From Legionella sp. (GTDB lineage Bacteria > Pseudomonadota > Gammaproteobacteria > Legionellales > Legionellaceae), in the NCBI GenBank assembly GCA_002786165.1, contig PEQK01000016.1:56786-120785 (forward strand): 64,000 bases of DNA. Direction: 5' to 3'. The notes below the pieces were generated by a model. The model saw nothing but the letters and a program-made list of their open reading frames with translations, ran no database searches and had not been told where the DNA came from. The position numbers and the translations under genes were made by a program. Positions 54,799 to 64,000 of this stretch are shown piece after piece (the first letter of the stretch is position 1; every line of letters starts with the position of its first letter).

Positions 54799-55765
54799 TA
54801 TTACTTTGGTAGAAGCCGTCACCCAAGCATTGGCTTATGAACTGGCTCATGATGACTCAGTGGTGATTTTTGGAGAAGACGTCGGCAAAAATGGCGGCGT
54901 TTTTCGTGCCACTGCGGGTTTACAAGAACGTTTTGGTCAACGTCGGGTATTTGATTCACCGCTGGCGGAATCCATGATTGCGGGATTAGCGGTTGGCATG
55001 TCGACACAGGGGTTAAAACCAGTGGCTGAATTCCAATTCATGGGATTCATTTACCCCGCCATGAATCAAATTGTCACGCATGCTGCGCGCATGCGCAATC
55101 GAACCCGCGGTCGTCTCCATTGTCCGCTGGTATTTCGTGCACCTTTTGGCGGAGGCATCCGGGCCCCTGAGCATCATTCAGAAAGCACAGAGGCATTGTT
55201 TGCCCATATTCCTGGTTTACAGGTAGTCATTCCGTCCTCCCCCAAGCGCGCGTATGGCTTGTTGTTGGCAGCGATCAGAAATCCAGATCCCGTGATTTTC
55301 CTAGAACCCAAACGCATTTACCGCTTGGTCAAACAACCGGTTGCTGACGATGGTCAAGCACTACCTTTGGGAAGTTGTTTTATTTTATCGGAAGGACATG
55401 ATGTCACTTTGGTGTCTTGGGGCGCTAGCATCCATGAAACTCTCCAAGCTGCAGCCTCTTTAAAAGAAGACGGCATTTCTTGCGAGATCATTGATGTCGC
55501 CAGCATCAAACCCTTGGACAGTCAAACCATCATTGAGTCTGTCCAAAAAACTGGACGTTGCGTTATTATTCACGAGGGTGCAAAAACATGTGGTGTCGGT
55601 GCTGAAATATCTGCTTTATTGATGGAGCATTGTTTGTCTGATCTCTTAGCCCCTGTCCAGCGTGTCACAGGTTATGACACGATCATGCCGTATTTTCAAT
55701 TAGAAAAAGAATACATCCCCAGTATTGAACGCATCAAAACCTGCGTTTTGAACATTTTGGAGTAA
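54791..55765 (+). CDS. pdhB: Pyruvate dehydrogenase E1 component, beta subunit
   Basis: 324 residues from ATG 54791; upstream extension of the frame to 54755 is inside pdhA and lacks homology. Motifs: FGEDVGKNGGVFRAT near 27, FDSPLAESMIAGLAVGMS near 55, FQFMGFIYPAMNQI near 81, and the C-terminal region ending with HEGAKTCGVGAEI near 261. Start overlaps pdhA by 8 bases. The three-gene order E1alpha-E1beta-E2 is the alternative (Gram-positive/alphaproteobacterial style) complex, not the AceE type. Confidence 0.95.
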   Translation: MPDITLVEAVTQALAYELAHDDSVVIFGEDVGKNGGVFRATAGLQERFGQRRVFDSPLAESMIAGLAVGMSTQGLKPVAEFQFMGFIYPAMNQIVTHAARMRNRTRGRLHCPLVFRAPFGGGIRAPEHHSESTEALFAHIPGLQVVIPSSPKRAYGLLLAAIRNPDPVIFLEPKRIYRLVKQPVADDGQALPLGSCFILSEGHDVTLVSWGASIHETLQAAASLKEDGISCEIIDVASIKPLDSQTIIESVQKTGRCVIIHEGAKTCGVGAEISALLMEHCLSDLLAPVQRVTGYDTIMPYFQLEKEYIPSIERIKTCVLNILE

Positions 55766-55769
55766 TCAG

Positions 55770-56891
55770 ATGGATATTTTTAAACTACCTGATCTAGGTG
55801 AAGGATTGCCTGATGCGGAAATTCACGAATGGTTTGTCAAGGTGGGTGATACCATCAAAATTGACGATCCATTGGTGTCTATGGAAACTGCCAAAGCCGT
55901 GGTAGACGTCCCTAGCCCACAATCAGGTAAAATAGCAAAATTGTATGGCCAACCCGGTGACATCATCAAAACGGGTGAGGCACTTGTCTCATTTGAAGCA
56001 GAGATAGCTCGCGGAGATCAGGGTACGGTTGTGGGTCATTTAGAAGCCAGTACGTCTGTATCAGAAGACAATTTTATCATTGGTTCGCAGCGTTCCAAAT
56101 CAACAACCGGCAGAGCCACACCCAATATTCGCCTTCTTGCTAAAAAATTAAACGTGGATATAACGACACTCACCGGCAGTGGTGACCATGGCATGATCAC
56201 GCGTAGTGATGTAGAGCAAATGGCTCAGCAACACAGCAAACCCAAAGAAGGCTATACACCTTTACATGGTGTACGCCGCGCCATGCAACAAAGTATGTTG
56301 AAATCTCATCAAGAAGTGGTCGCGGTGAGTATTTTTGATGAAGCGGATATTCATCAGTGGCCAGAACACACTGACATCACCATTCGTTTGATTCGTGCCA
56401 TCATCGCCGCATCAAAGTTAGAACCCGCATTAAATGCGTGGTTTGATACTGACGCTTGTGCCGTAAAATGCTCAAATTCCATTCATTTGGGATTGGCGAT
56501 GGATAATAATGACGGTTTATTTGTGCCCGTTATTCACCAGGCAGAAGGGTTAGATGATCAACAATTGCGCCAACAAATCAATCAATTTAAAACATCAGTG
56601 GGTGACCGCAGCATTGCTGTGGAACAACTCACTGGGGCTACATTTACCCTATCGAATTTTGGTAAATTTTCTGGTCGCTTCGCAAGTCCGATTATTGTCC
56701 CTCCTACCGTTGCTATTTTAGCTGTGGGGCGTTTGTATGAAGGGGTTGTCAGCCATCAAGGACAAGTTGCCGTCCATCGCCTGCTGCCTTTGTCACTCAG
56801 TTTTGATCATCGTGCAGTGACCGGTGGTGAAGCAACCCGTTTCTTGGGTCACATCATTGCATCACTGCAAGCGAAATCGGTTGAAACCTAG
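55770..56891 (+). CDS. pdhC: Dihydrolipoamide acetyltransferase (E2) of the pyruvate dehydrogenase complex
   Basis: 373 residues, starting 4 bases after pdhB. One lipoyl domain (1-80) with the lipoylation site in VSMETAKAVVDVPSP (lysine near 43), an E3-binding peripheral domain near 117-150 (TPNIRLLAKKLNVDITTL), and the catalytic domain to the end with SFDHRAVTGGEATRF near 346. The catalytic histidine is present. The following acidic residue, usual in HRxxDG, is replaced here by TGG, a variant I believe also occurs in other two-subunit-E1 complexes. The E3 gene (lpdA) is not in the window. Confidence 0.93.
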   Translation: MDIFKLPDLGEGLPDAEIHEWFVKVGDTIKIDDPLVSMETAKAVVDVPSPQSGKIAKLYGQPGDIIKTGEALVSFEAEIARGDQGTVVGHLEASTSVSEDNFIIGSQRSKSTTGRATPNIRLLAKKLNVDITTLTGSGDHGMITRSDVEQMAQQHSKPKEGYTPLHGVRRAMQQSMLKSHQEVVAVSIFDEADIHQWPEHTDITIRLIRAIIAASKLEPALNAWFDTDACAVKCSNSIHLGLAMDNNDGLFVPVIHQAEGLDDQQLRQQINQFKTSVGDRSIAVEQLTGATFTLSNFGKFSGRFASPIIVPPTVAILAVGRLYEGVVSHQGQVAVHRLLPLSLSFDHRAVTGGEATRFLGHIIASLQAKSVET

Positions 56892-56895
56892 GCCA

Positions 56896-57708
56896 TTATT
56901 TCACCACCAAATGATTCAATAAGGATGCCAAACGGCATCCTGCGTAAGCCAATTGTTGTCGAACGATACGCTGAGTATTCTTTTCATAAGCTGCAGATGG
57001 ACTCTCATACTCTTTAATGGCATAAGCTTGGGTGATGGCCAAAGCATGCGATGTTTCTGCCCAATGCATCACATTTTGATCATCACTAGGGCAAGTCCAC
57101 TCTGATCCAATAGATTTGGCCAAATCTTTAACCGCTATTGCATTCATTTTAGGCGAAAGCAACCCGCCCCCACGATCCCAATAACGATGCAAATTGGGCG
57201 CAACGCTGTTTTTACCCAAACGAAACTCATTGCCTCCACGGTCGCCTTGTGGATGAGCATGACTGACTCGTGTTATTGCATGTAACGGCTGATGAAGATC
57301 CCCTACCACATGCAATAAAATACGTAATGACGTTGCGCGTTCCGTATCAGTCACGGAACTATCCATGACCTTAGTGCTTGCTGTTTCAATAGCGGAGACT
57401 GCATTTCGGCTTGCTACTTTGGGCAAAGTAGTCCCATCCACTGAATAAGGCAAATCAATATAGTGGATTGGTTTCAAAGCCAGATAGCGTGGATCATACA
57501 AAGCATCCAACCAAACCGACGCTGCCACCAAACTATAACGGCGGTGATCACGATTAAGGCTTTGATTCAGATGCGCAAAAGTTCGCTTGGCTTTTGGCGT
57601 CAGCCGTTCGTATGCAATTTGGCCGATCACCCTATGACCATTTGCAGACCAAGAAAACCCAGGGAACGAGGCACCGAGTATTAAAAAAAATGTGACGTAT
57701 TTTAGCAT
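56896..57708 (-). CDS. S1/P1-type zinc nuclease, secreted
   Basis: 270 residues from ATG 57708; the frame reaches 57930, but only the shorter form begins with a signal peptide (LKYVTFFLILGASFPGFS). Cleavage would leave tryptophan as first residue (WSANGHRVIG), the N-terminal Trp that binds zinc in nuclease P1. All other zinc-site segments are present: H in NGHRV, D in VWLDALYD, H in PIHYIDLPY, HVVGDLHQPLH and NLHRYWD. These enzymes degrade single-stranded DNA and RNA outside the cytoplasm, and Legionella and trypanosomatids use them for purine salvage or host interaction. Stops 4 bases from the convergent pdhC. Confidence 0.93.
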   Translation of the reverse strand: MLKYVTFFLILGASFPGFSWSANGHRVIGQIAYERLTPKAKRTFAHLNQSLNRDHRRYSLVAASVWLDALYDPRYLALKPIHYIDLPYSVDGTTLPKVASRNAVSAIETASTKVMDSSVTDTERATSLRILLHVVGDLHQPLHAITRVSHAHPQGDRGGNEFRLGKNSVAPNLHRYWDRGGGLLSPKMNAIAVKDLAKSIGSEWTCPSDDQNVMHWAETSHALAITQAYAIKEYESPSAAYEKNTQRIVRQQLAYAGCRLASLLNHLVVK

Positions 57709-57841
57709 GCACAAGTATAAGGTTAGGTTTGTTATTCTGTATAGATCTGTATCGCTATTTTTAATCACCAACGGATAAGTATTTGTATAAATATAATTAT
57801 TTGTGATAAAATATAATCCACTAAAAAATTGGTATGTTTTA

Positions 57842-58444
57842 ATGCTAAAAATAGGGTTCACACTTTTTATGTTCTTCGCACAAATTATTAATGCGAATGC
57901 GCTAACTTTTAATGAATTACCAGAGTCCATTTATATTAGAAACGAGCTCCAAAAAACCAGTCGGATTAATGTCACAACGACTCAACAGCAAATTGGCTTA
58001 CTAGAATTAGCGCCCAATAAAATGAGTACATTTTATTACTTTGACGACCAACATCAATTACAAAATACCGTTATTTTGAAAAAAAGAACACTCACAGGCA
58101 GTGCACTTGAATTCGATATCGTCAATCAATATCAAGAAAAAGTGGCGAGTTTCAAGTTATATTCTACTGGGTTGAGTCGACCTTTTGTTCTATTATCTAA
58201 AGATAATCACCTCTTATTAAAGGGAATACCTGGATTGAGCCCCAGAACCATTTGGATCACAACAGCAAAAAAACTTATAGGCAATGAAAGCCTGGCTAAA
58301 ATAGAACATGATTACATGGACTTCCACTCTCAAGTCTTTATTTTAAATAAAAAAGCGCTTACTGCATCCGGTGTAGATGTTCATGTATTTAATATTATGC
58401 TGTCATTAAGTTATCTTTACACAACGCCACTGCAAGTGGATTGA
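57842..58444 (+). CDS. Unknown secreted protein of 200 residues
   Basis: From ATG 57842 the protein has a signal peptide (FTLFMFFAQIINANA). The mature part is beta-strand rich (IYIRNELQKTSRINVTTTQQ, ALEFDIVNQYQEKVASFKLY) with no cysteines or membrane segment. A frame extension to 57803 adds a poor N-terminus. No family recognised. It is divergent from the S1/P1 nuclease and followed by a terminator, so it is a separate unit from the NRPS gene downstream. Confidence 0.6.
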   Translation: MLKIGFTLFMFFAQIINANALTFNELPESIYIRNELQKTSRINVTTTQQQIGLLELAPNKMSTFYYFDDQHQLQNTVILKKRTLTGSALEFDIVNQYQEKVASFKLYSTGLSRPFVLLSKDNHLLLKGIPGLSPRTIWITTAKKLIGNESLAKIEHDYMDFHSQVFILNKKALTASGVDVHVFNIMLSLSYLYTTPLQVD

Positions 58445-58453
58445 TTTTGAAAC

Positions 58454-58479
58454 AAACCTTATAATACAGGTTTTTTTTT
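58454..58479 (+). terminator. Rho-independent terminator after the unknown secreted protein
   Basis: AAACCT, an 8-base loop, then AGGTTT running into a T tract, starting 10 bases after the stop at 58444. It separates this gene from the NRPS gene at 58587. Confidence 0.65.
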
Positions 58480-58586
58480 GAACAAAAATATTGAGTGTTT
58501 AGCAATTTTCCTCTATTCTTCATAATATAATTCCATCCATTAGAATAAGATCAATCTGTGTCGGATTCTCTAAACTTACAAGTAAT

Positions 58587-61500
58587 ATGTCAATGAATAA
58601 AAAAACCACTATAGATAAACCCAATTGTTTACTCATTGGTGAAGACCACTTTATTGTAGAGTGTGCAGAAATTTTATTAATAAATGATTACAATATCGTA
58701 GGCATAATATCTCCATCAAAAAGCACTCAGAAATGGGCGTTAAACAACGGTATTACTTTATATAAAAAAATCGATCAACTAAATATGATCGACATAAAAA
58801 TTGATTACTTATTTAGCATAGTAAATAGTAAAATAATTTCTGACTGTTTTTTAGGAAAAATTAAAAAACTTTCAATTAATTATCATCATGCTCCTTTACC
58901 TAAATATGCAGGAATCAACGCACCTTCATGGGCAATCATCAACAAAGAAAGACAACACGGTATCTCATGGCACTTAATGAGTAGCGTCATTGATCAGGGC
59001 GATATTTTAAAACAAACTATATTTAATTTAGATGAAAAAGAAACAGCTTTAAGCTTGAACCTGAAATGTTATAAATACGCATTAAGTGCCTTTAAAGATC
59101 TGATTAACGATTTAAATTCACAGTGTTTTTCCCCAATCTCACAATCACATGACCAAAGAACATACTACGGCTCAAATAATAAACCCAATGGAAACGGGTG
59201 GATTAATTGGAATGACTCGGGAGAAAAAATAGAAACATATTATAGGGCATTTTACTTTGGAACACATGATAACTCGTTAAGCACACTTAAATTCAGCATC
59301 AATGGCAAAAGCTATATTATTAATGAATTAAAGCTCAGCAATTGTCCATCAACAATGCGTCCTGGAACAATTAGCGATTTAACAGATGAATATTGGGAAA
59401 TAGCAACTTCTACAAAAAATATTATTGTTACTCAAATAACAACTCTGGACGGGAGCAATTGTGCTTTAAATTATTTATCTAAAATTCACAATATCCAAAA
59501 AAACTCAATAATAAAATCTCCAAGTTTAAGTCAACTTAAGCTCTTTGAAAAATTAAGCAGTGAAACTTCAAAATACGAAAAGTATTGGGTAAACAAAATG
59601 AACGAGTTTCATCCCGCAGAGTTTCCATTTCTTCAACCCAAAGCAGCCAATTTTATATTTGCACATAAAATAAACTATAAAACAGTGGCCAATATTGCCT
59701 TATCATCCCAATGGATTTCAGACATAAAAACCAGATATACGACCCACGATGAATTAACAGCTTTTTTTATAACCTCTTTGTTCATTTACTTATACAAACT
59801 AGGAAATACAGATAAATTTGGAATTGGACTCATTATTCCTTCATATTTAAATAATAATCATTTGTTTAGCTCAGAAATTCCATTATCAATGCAAGCAAAC
59901 GACACTATGTCACTAAAAGATGTTTATAACCACCAGCATAAGGAACTACTAAATATCCAAAGTAAAAAAACCTTTCTTAATGACATCTTTTTTCGTTACC
60001 AAGCAGCGAAAAATTTTGAAAAATTCCCACAAATAAGCATCGTTATGGATATATTACCTAACGCCATCCATAACAATAGTAACGCATCCATTATTTTTAA
60101 AGTATCTTTGATTAAAGAAAAAATAAGTGTATTAATAAACAAAAATCTACATGTTGAAAATAAAGATTTTTTTTGGTTTTTGAAAAATAGTTTAAATCAT
60201 TATTCTCTTTGTATTGAAAAAATTCTTTTAAATCAATTTTTAACATTAAAACAACTAAGCGTCATTCCAGAAAATGAAAACCATTTATTGTTAAAAAAAT
60301 GGAATGATAATCAAAAAAAGATTTCAGAAAAACGAAGCGTATACTCTCTTTTAAAAAAGAGTTTTAACAAAAATGCAGAAAGCTTAGCGATTTACTATCA
60401 AGAATCAACAATGACTTACCGGATATTAGAAACACAAGTAAATCATCTTGCAGCACATTTATATCATGATTTGAACATCAAAGAACAAATGCCAATTATT
60501 GTTTATATGCCTCGTTCGGCGGAATGGATAATTTTTTTATTAGCATTGATAAAGTTACATGCAATTTACATTCCGGTACCCATTAACACGCCAATCGAAC
60601 GACTTCGCGCTATTGTAAAAGACACACAAGCTCAGCATATTATTACAAATGATAAATGCGCTGAAGATTTAAAACATCAATTTCTAAATATCATATTTAT
60701 TACCTCTTTAGGAGCTTGTAATAAAAAACTCAAAGTCAATCAACACAGCGATCACGTGACATATATTATGCACACATCTGGCTCAACGGGTGAACCCAAA
60801 GGAGTTATGATACAACATCATTCCCTTATAAATTTAATTACAGAACAAATTAAAACGCTAAAACTGAATTCGAATATCAAAATACTTCAATTTTCATCAA
60901 TAGGTTTCGACGCATCCATTTGGGAAGTATTTGCGTCACTAGTCGCAGGTTGTTCTCTTTATATTCCATCTGAAGAAAAATTGTTAATTGGTAGGGAATT
61001 AGCCAACTCTATTAAAAAGCATCAAATTAACTGCATTACCTTACCTCCTTCTATTTTACAAACCATCATCCCATCAGAAGTAACAACACTTAAAACCATT
61101 ATTATAGCAGGGGAAGCCTGTTCAAAAGAGCTCACTGATAAATGGGTGGAAAAAGTAACTCTGATTAACGCTTACGGTCCTACAGAAACAACCGTGTGCG
61201 CCACCATAACCATCCTAACTAGAAAAAAACAAATTAGCATTGGAAAACCAATAATTAATACACGCTCTTATATCCTAGATCATAATTGCCAACCGTTACC
61301 TATTGGTGTTGTTGGAGAGCTTTATTTGGGCGGGAAAAACCTTGGTTTTGGCTACTTAAATAAACCTGCTCTAACAGAGCAGTATTTCATAGATGATCCT
61401 TTTACGAAAGAAAAAATGTATCGTTCGAGAGATCTCGCTCGATGGTTGCCAGATGGTAATCTAGAATACATAGGACGTATTGATAATCAAATAAAAATCA

Positions 61501-63188
61501 GAGGTTTTAGAATAGAGTTAGGAGCAATTGAAACTCAACTTTTACATCATAAAAACATCAGTCAAGCCGTAGTAATTCATAAAAAACATAAAAATTTAGG
61601 TGAAATTCTTGTTGCTTATCTCGTTATTAAAAAAAATGTTGATCTTAACCATTTCAGAGATTATTTAGAAAAGTATTTGCCACATTACATGATACCCAAT
61701 TTTTTTATATCTTTAGATGCCCTTCCTTTAACTAATAATGGAAAAATTGACCGATTAGCATTACCAGAGCCAGAAATAATCCGAAGTAATATACAACATA
61801 CTAAGACAACATTAGAAAACAAAATTGAACAAATATGGTGTAATATTTTCAAAATAAGACATATTGAAATACATGATAATTTTTTCAATCTGGGCGGAAA
61901 CTCTCTTTTATTGAGCCAATTACTCTTAGCCTTACGAGATGAATTAGATTTTGAAGTGCATTTTTCCATTTTTCTTAAAAATCCCACGATTGCAGGAGTA
62001 GCAAAGATTATATCCAAAAAATTCCATAATATTTTACACGATGACAATCAAATATTAGAGGATATTAAGTTAGATCATACTATCGTTCCTTTAAATATTG
62101 ATAAAAAAAACACCAACAATATATTTTTAACTGGATGCACTGGCTTTTTGGGATGCCACCTATTAGAAAAATTAATAAAAATTGATGAGATCAATAAAAT
62201 ATATTGTTTAGTGAGAGTAAATAACAATGAAAATGCTAGGGAAAACATTCAAAAAGCCATCTTAAAATGCAAACTAGATTTTACAATTAATGATAAAATT
62301 GTACCTTTAGCAGGAGATTTGTCACTGCCTTTCTTGGGGTTACAGCAAGAAGACTACCAATTATTAGCTCAGGAGATTGATGTTATTTATCATAATGGTG
62401 CACACGTAAATCATTTGTATGATTACAGCACATTACGGTCAGCTAACGTATGCGCAACTATTGAGATCTTAAAATTAGCTGGGACACATAAAAACAAGCA
62501 AGTGAATTATATTTCCACATTATCTGCTGTGGGAAATTTCATAAAAAATGACGAGCACATATTAGAAGAATTTATTAACGTAGATTACAATACCCCACCA
62601 AATGATGGATATAGCCAAACCAAATGGGTATCAGAAAAATTGTTGTCTGAAGCTTCAAATAGAAATTTCAACATCAATCTCTATCGGCCCGGTTGGATAT
62701 TTGGCAACATGGATACAGGCTACTTTCCTGTGGTTGGAAATCATTTGCTTCTTTTAATAAAAGGCTGTATCCAAATGAAATATGCCCCCAATTGGGACAC
62801 TAATCTCAATATTCTTCCAGTTGACTTTATTAGTGAATTTATTGTTAAGACCAGCTTACATAATGAAAACACAAACACAGTATATAATCTCGCTAATAAA
62901 AATCAAATTTCGTGGATCGAAATCATTGGATATTTAAATAAATTTGGCTGTACAGTAAAAATAATTTCCTCAGAAAAATGGACTAAGAAAATTCAAAACA
63001 TAGATGAAAACAATGCTTTATTTAATCTTTTACCCTTGTATATTGGGTATGAAAATAGTTGGGATAAAAATTTGAATAAACTTTGTCAAGCACATTGCTC
63101 AAATACATTGAGAAAATTCGACCAATTAAAAACAAGTTTTCCAGTCATTGATGAAAATATTTTATTCCAATGTTTTTCCTCGCTTTAA
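58587..63188 (+). CDS. Formyltransferase-NRPS-reductase (F-deltaC-A-T-R), copy 2, predicted phenylalanine-specific
   Basis: 1533 residues, same architecture as 11560-16218. The formyltransferase domain (1-310) has Asn98, His100 and Asp136 (INYHHAPLP, IDQGDIL). Next is a condensation C-terminal-half-like region (about 340-570) without HHxxxDG. The A domain (about 590-1075) has HTSGSTGEPKG near 728 in place of YTSGTTG, AYGPTET near 865 and NGKIDR near 1050. The carrier has LGGNS near 1105, and the reductase TGCTGFLG near 1180 with YSQTK. The ten pocket positions aligned to GrsA read D-A-W-T-I-A-A-V-C-K, the published phenylalanine signature. The predicted chemistry is Phe loading, N-formylation with formyl-tetrahydrofolate, and reductive release as an aldehyde or alcohol. 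A PAS sensor gene follows at 63269/63281. Confidence 0.93.
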   Translation: MSMNKKTTIDKPNCLLIGEDHFIVECAEILLINDYNIVGIISPSKSTQKWALNNGITLYKKIDQLNMIDIKIDYLFSIVNSKIISDCFLGKIKKLSINYHHAPLPKYAGINAPSWAIINKERQHGISWHLMSSVIDQGDILKQTIFNLDEKETALSLNLKCYKYALSAFKDLINDLNSQCFSPISQSHDQRTYYGSNNKPNGNGWINWNDSGEKIETYYRAFYFGTHDNSLSTLKFSINGKSYIINELKLSNCPSTMRPGTISDLTDEYWEIATSTKNIIVTQITTLDGSNCALNYLSKIHNIQKNSIIKSPSLSQLKLFEKLSSETSKYEKYWVNKMNEFHPAEFPFLQPKAANFIFAHKINYKTVANIALSSQWISDIKTRYTTHDELTAFFITSLFIYLYKLGNTDKFGIGLIIPSYLNNNHLFSSEIPLSMQANDTMSLKDVYNHQHKELLNIQSKKTFLNDIFFRYQAAKNFEKFPQISIVMDILPNAIHNNSNASIIFKVSLIKEKISVLINKNLHVENKDFFWFLKNSLNHYSLCIEKILLNQFLTLKQLSVIPENENHLLLKKWNDNQKKISEKRSVYSLLKKSFNKNAESLAIYYQESTMTYRILETQVNHLAAHLYHDLNIKEQMPIIVYMPRSAEWIIFLLALIKLHAIYIPVPINTPIERLRAIVKDTQAQHIITNDKCAEDLKHQFLNIIFITSLGACNKKLKVNQHSDHVTYIMHTSGSTGEPKGVMIQHHSLINLITEQIKTLKLNSNIKILQFSSIGFDASIWEVFASLVAGCSLYIPSEEKLLIGRELANSIKKHQINCITLPPSILQTIIPSEVTTLKTIIIAGEACSKELTDKWVEKVTLINAYGPTETTVCATITILTRKKQISIGKPIINTRSYILDHNCQPLPIGVVGELYLGGKNLGFGYLNKPALTEQYFIDDPFTKEKMYRSRDLARWLPDGNLEYIGRIDNQIKIRGFRIELGAIETQLLHHKNISQAVVIHKKHKNLGEILVAYLVIKKNVDLNHFRDYLEKYLPHYMIPNFFISLDALPLTNNGKIDRLALPEPEIIRSNIQHTKTTLENKIEQIWCNIFKIRHIEIHDNFFNLGGNSLLLSQLLLALRDELDFEVHFSIFLKNPTIAGVAKIISKKFHNILHDDNQILEDIKLDHTIVPLNIDKKNTNNIFLTGCTGFLGCHLLEKLIKIDEINKIYCLVRVNNNENARENIQKAILKCKLDFTINDKIVPLAGDLSLPFLGLQQEDYQLLAQEIDVIYHNGAHVNHLYDYSTLRSANVCATIEILKLAGTHKNKQVNYISTLSAVGNFIKNDEHILEEFINVDYNTPPNDGYSQTKWVSEKLLSEASNRNFNINLYRPGWIFGNMDTGYFPVVGNHLLLLIKGCIQMKYAPNWDTNLNILPVDFISEFIVKTSLHNENTNTVYNLANKNQISWIEIIGYLNKFGCTVKIISSEKWTKKIQNIDENNALFNLLPLYIGYENSWDKNLNKLCQAHCSNTLRKFDQLKTSFPVIDENILFQCFSSL

Positions 63189-63206
63189 TAATGAGATAGA
63201 AAGCTA

Positions 63207-63237
63207 TTTACAAATTAAGCATTATTAAGTCTATACT
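63207..63237 (+). promoter_or_regulatory. Possible promoter for the second PAS sensor gene
   Basis: TTTACA at 63207-63212 and TATACT at 63232-63237, spaced by 19 bases, a little long. It lies in the gap of about 90 bases between the NRPS stop and the sensor start, so the sensor may have its own promoter as well as read-through. Confidence 0.25.
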
Positions 63238-63268
63238 GAACGTATCAGATTTATATTTTTTCTCATAA

Positions 63269-64000
63269 ATGACCTCAAATATGTCAAAAATTGATATAAA
63301 TAACGCAGATGAGCTATTTAATTACATAATTCAGAACACTTCAGATATTATTATAATAATATCTGCCGATAATCAAACTATTGACGTTAACAAAAATGCT
63401 ATCAAATTCTTTCACCAAAACAAAGAATCAATCCAAAACCAAACATATGAATCTGTATGTGAGCACCTTAAATTACCGTTAAAATTTAAAACATTCTTAG
63501 GTACAGAAGAAAAAATAAAATTTCATGAATATATTTGGTCAAATGTAGCTTTAAAAACACAAAACAATGAAATATATTATATAATCTTTGGTAAACCTAG
63601 TTCCGAAATTGCACTTCAACATGAAAACTCTCTCTTAAAAAGTATCATTGCTTCTATTCCCGGTAGTATTTATTGGAAAAATACAAAAGGAGTCTATTTA
63701 GGATGCAATGATTTTATGGTCAGAGTTGCTGGGTTTTCCTCCAAAAACGATATTATTGGAAAAACGGACAGTGAATTATGGCCTAATCAAGCTACAATAT
63801 TTACAAACACAGATGAAGAAGTCATCAATCTTAAGCACCCACAAAGTGTCGAAGAACGAGTAGAATTACCAAATGGAAAAACAAGATTTTTTACAGTCGA
63901 AAAAACTCCTCTTTTTGATGAAGATAATAATGTTATTGGAATATTGGGAAACTCTCTTGAAATTACAGAATTAAAGGAAACACAAAAAGAACTAGAAAAA
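63269..64000 (+). CDS. PAS-domain sensor, probably a histidine kinase, N-terminal part (runs off the window)
   Basis: Open from ATG 63269 (or ATG 63281, same frame) to the window end, about 244 codons; no strong ribosome site at either ATG. Two PAS-like units are seen. The first (about 10-125) starts LFNYIIQNTSDIIIII. The second (about 130-240) has IPGSIYWKNTKGVYLGCND, IGKTDSELWP and ILGNSLEITELKETQ. The second closely resembles the second PAS domain of the kinase at 16244, including the linker start ITELKETQ, so a histidine kinase core probably follows beyond the window. It lies 80-92 bases after a formyltransferase-NRPS gene, repeating the arrangement at 11560-18721. Confidence 0.85.
   Translation, partial: MTSNMSKIDINNADELFNYIIQNTSDIIIIISADNQTIDVNKNAIKFFHQNKESIQNQTYESVCEHLKLPLKFKTFLGTEEKIKFHEYIWSNVALKTQNNEIYYIIFGKPSSEIALQHENSLLKSIIASIPGSIYWKNTKGVYLGCNDFMVRVAGFSSKNDIIGKTDSELWPNQATIFTNTDEEVINLKHPQSVEERVELPNGKTRFFTVEKTPLFDEDNNVIGILGNSLEITELKETQKELEK

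Noticed and set aside
1..64000. CRISPR array
   Set aside because: No regularly spaced short direct repeats were seen anywhere; the only clustered repeats (26374-26511) are irregular and palindromic.
1..64000. Phosphopantetheinyl transferase, MbtH, thioesterase or NRPS exporter genes
   Set aside because: Looked for by motif and size near the NRPS genes; none present in the window. The carrier domains must be activated by an enzyme encoded elsewhere.

Overview
The window looks like chromosome from an AT-rich gammaproteobacterium, most likely of the Legionellales (Legionella, Coxiella or Berkiella relatives). That placement is inference. It rests on a gammaproteobacterial core (dapA with a short NlpB-like lipoprotein, fis, prs next to tRNA-Gln, lpxH, minC, tldD, pdxJ) mixed with very large orphan proteins of the kind such intracellular bacteria export as effectors. 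No secretion machinery is present in the window.

Layout. 1-1.4 kb: the end of a mutT-like gene, dapA and a BamC-like lipoprotein. 1.4-2.3 kb: decayed DNA with a broken YciI-family gene. 2.3-18.7 kb: an AT-rich island with two divergent nonribosomal peptide synthetases (NRPSs; C-A-T-R), a third NRPS that starts with a formyltransferase (F-deltaC-A-T-R), and a hybrid PAS histidine kinase directly behind it. 18.8-30.4 kb: candidate effectors (a protein with an NNC box, a CX5R phosphatase-like protein, and a coiled-coil protein with a hydrophobic hairpin), an AddB-like nuclease, tRNA-Gln, prs, fis and a DUF945 protein. 30.5-43.1 kb: transporters, envelope proteins, tldD, a Bax-inhibitor-like protein, a pdxJ-korA-korB operon and purine nucleoside phosphorylase. 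43.1-51.9 kb, minus strand: a minC-lpxH-unknown-unknown operon followed by a 1937-residue helicase-like protein. 52.0-57.7 kb: fadD, pdhABC and an S1/P1 nuclease. 57.8-64 kb: a small secreted protein, a second F-deltaC-A-T-R NRPS, and the start of a second PAS sensor gene that runs off the window.

The most interesting system is the duplicated pair 'formyltransferase-NRPS-reductase + PAS sensor kinase' (11560-18721 and 58587-64000). All four NRPSs are single modules ending in an NAD(P)H-dependent thioester reductase, so aldehyde or alcohol products are expected. The ten pocket residues of the last one read as the classical phenylalanine code, which predicts an N-formyl-phenylalaninal or -ol type product. 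The pairing suggests a small-molecule synthase with a dedicated sensor, present in two divergent copies, but ligand sensing is hypothesis. No phosphopantetheinyl transferase, MbtH protein, thioesterase or dedicated exporter is visible in the window.
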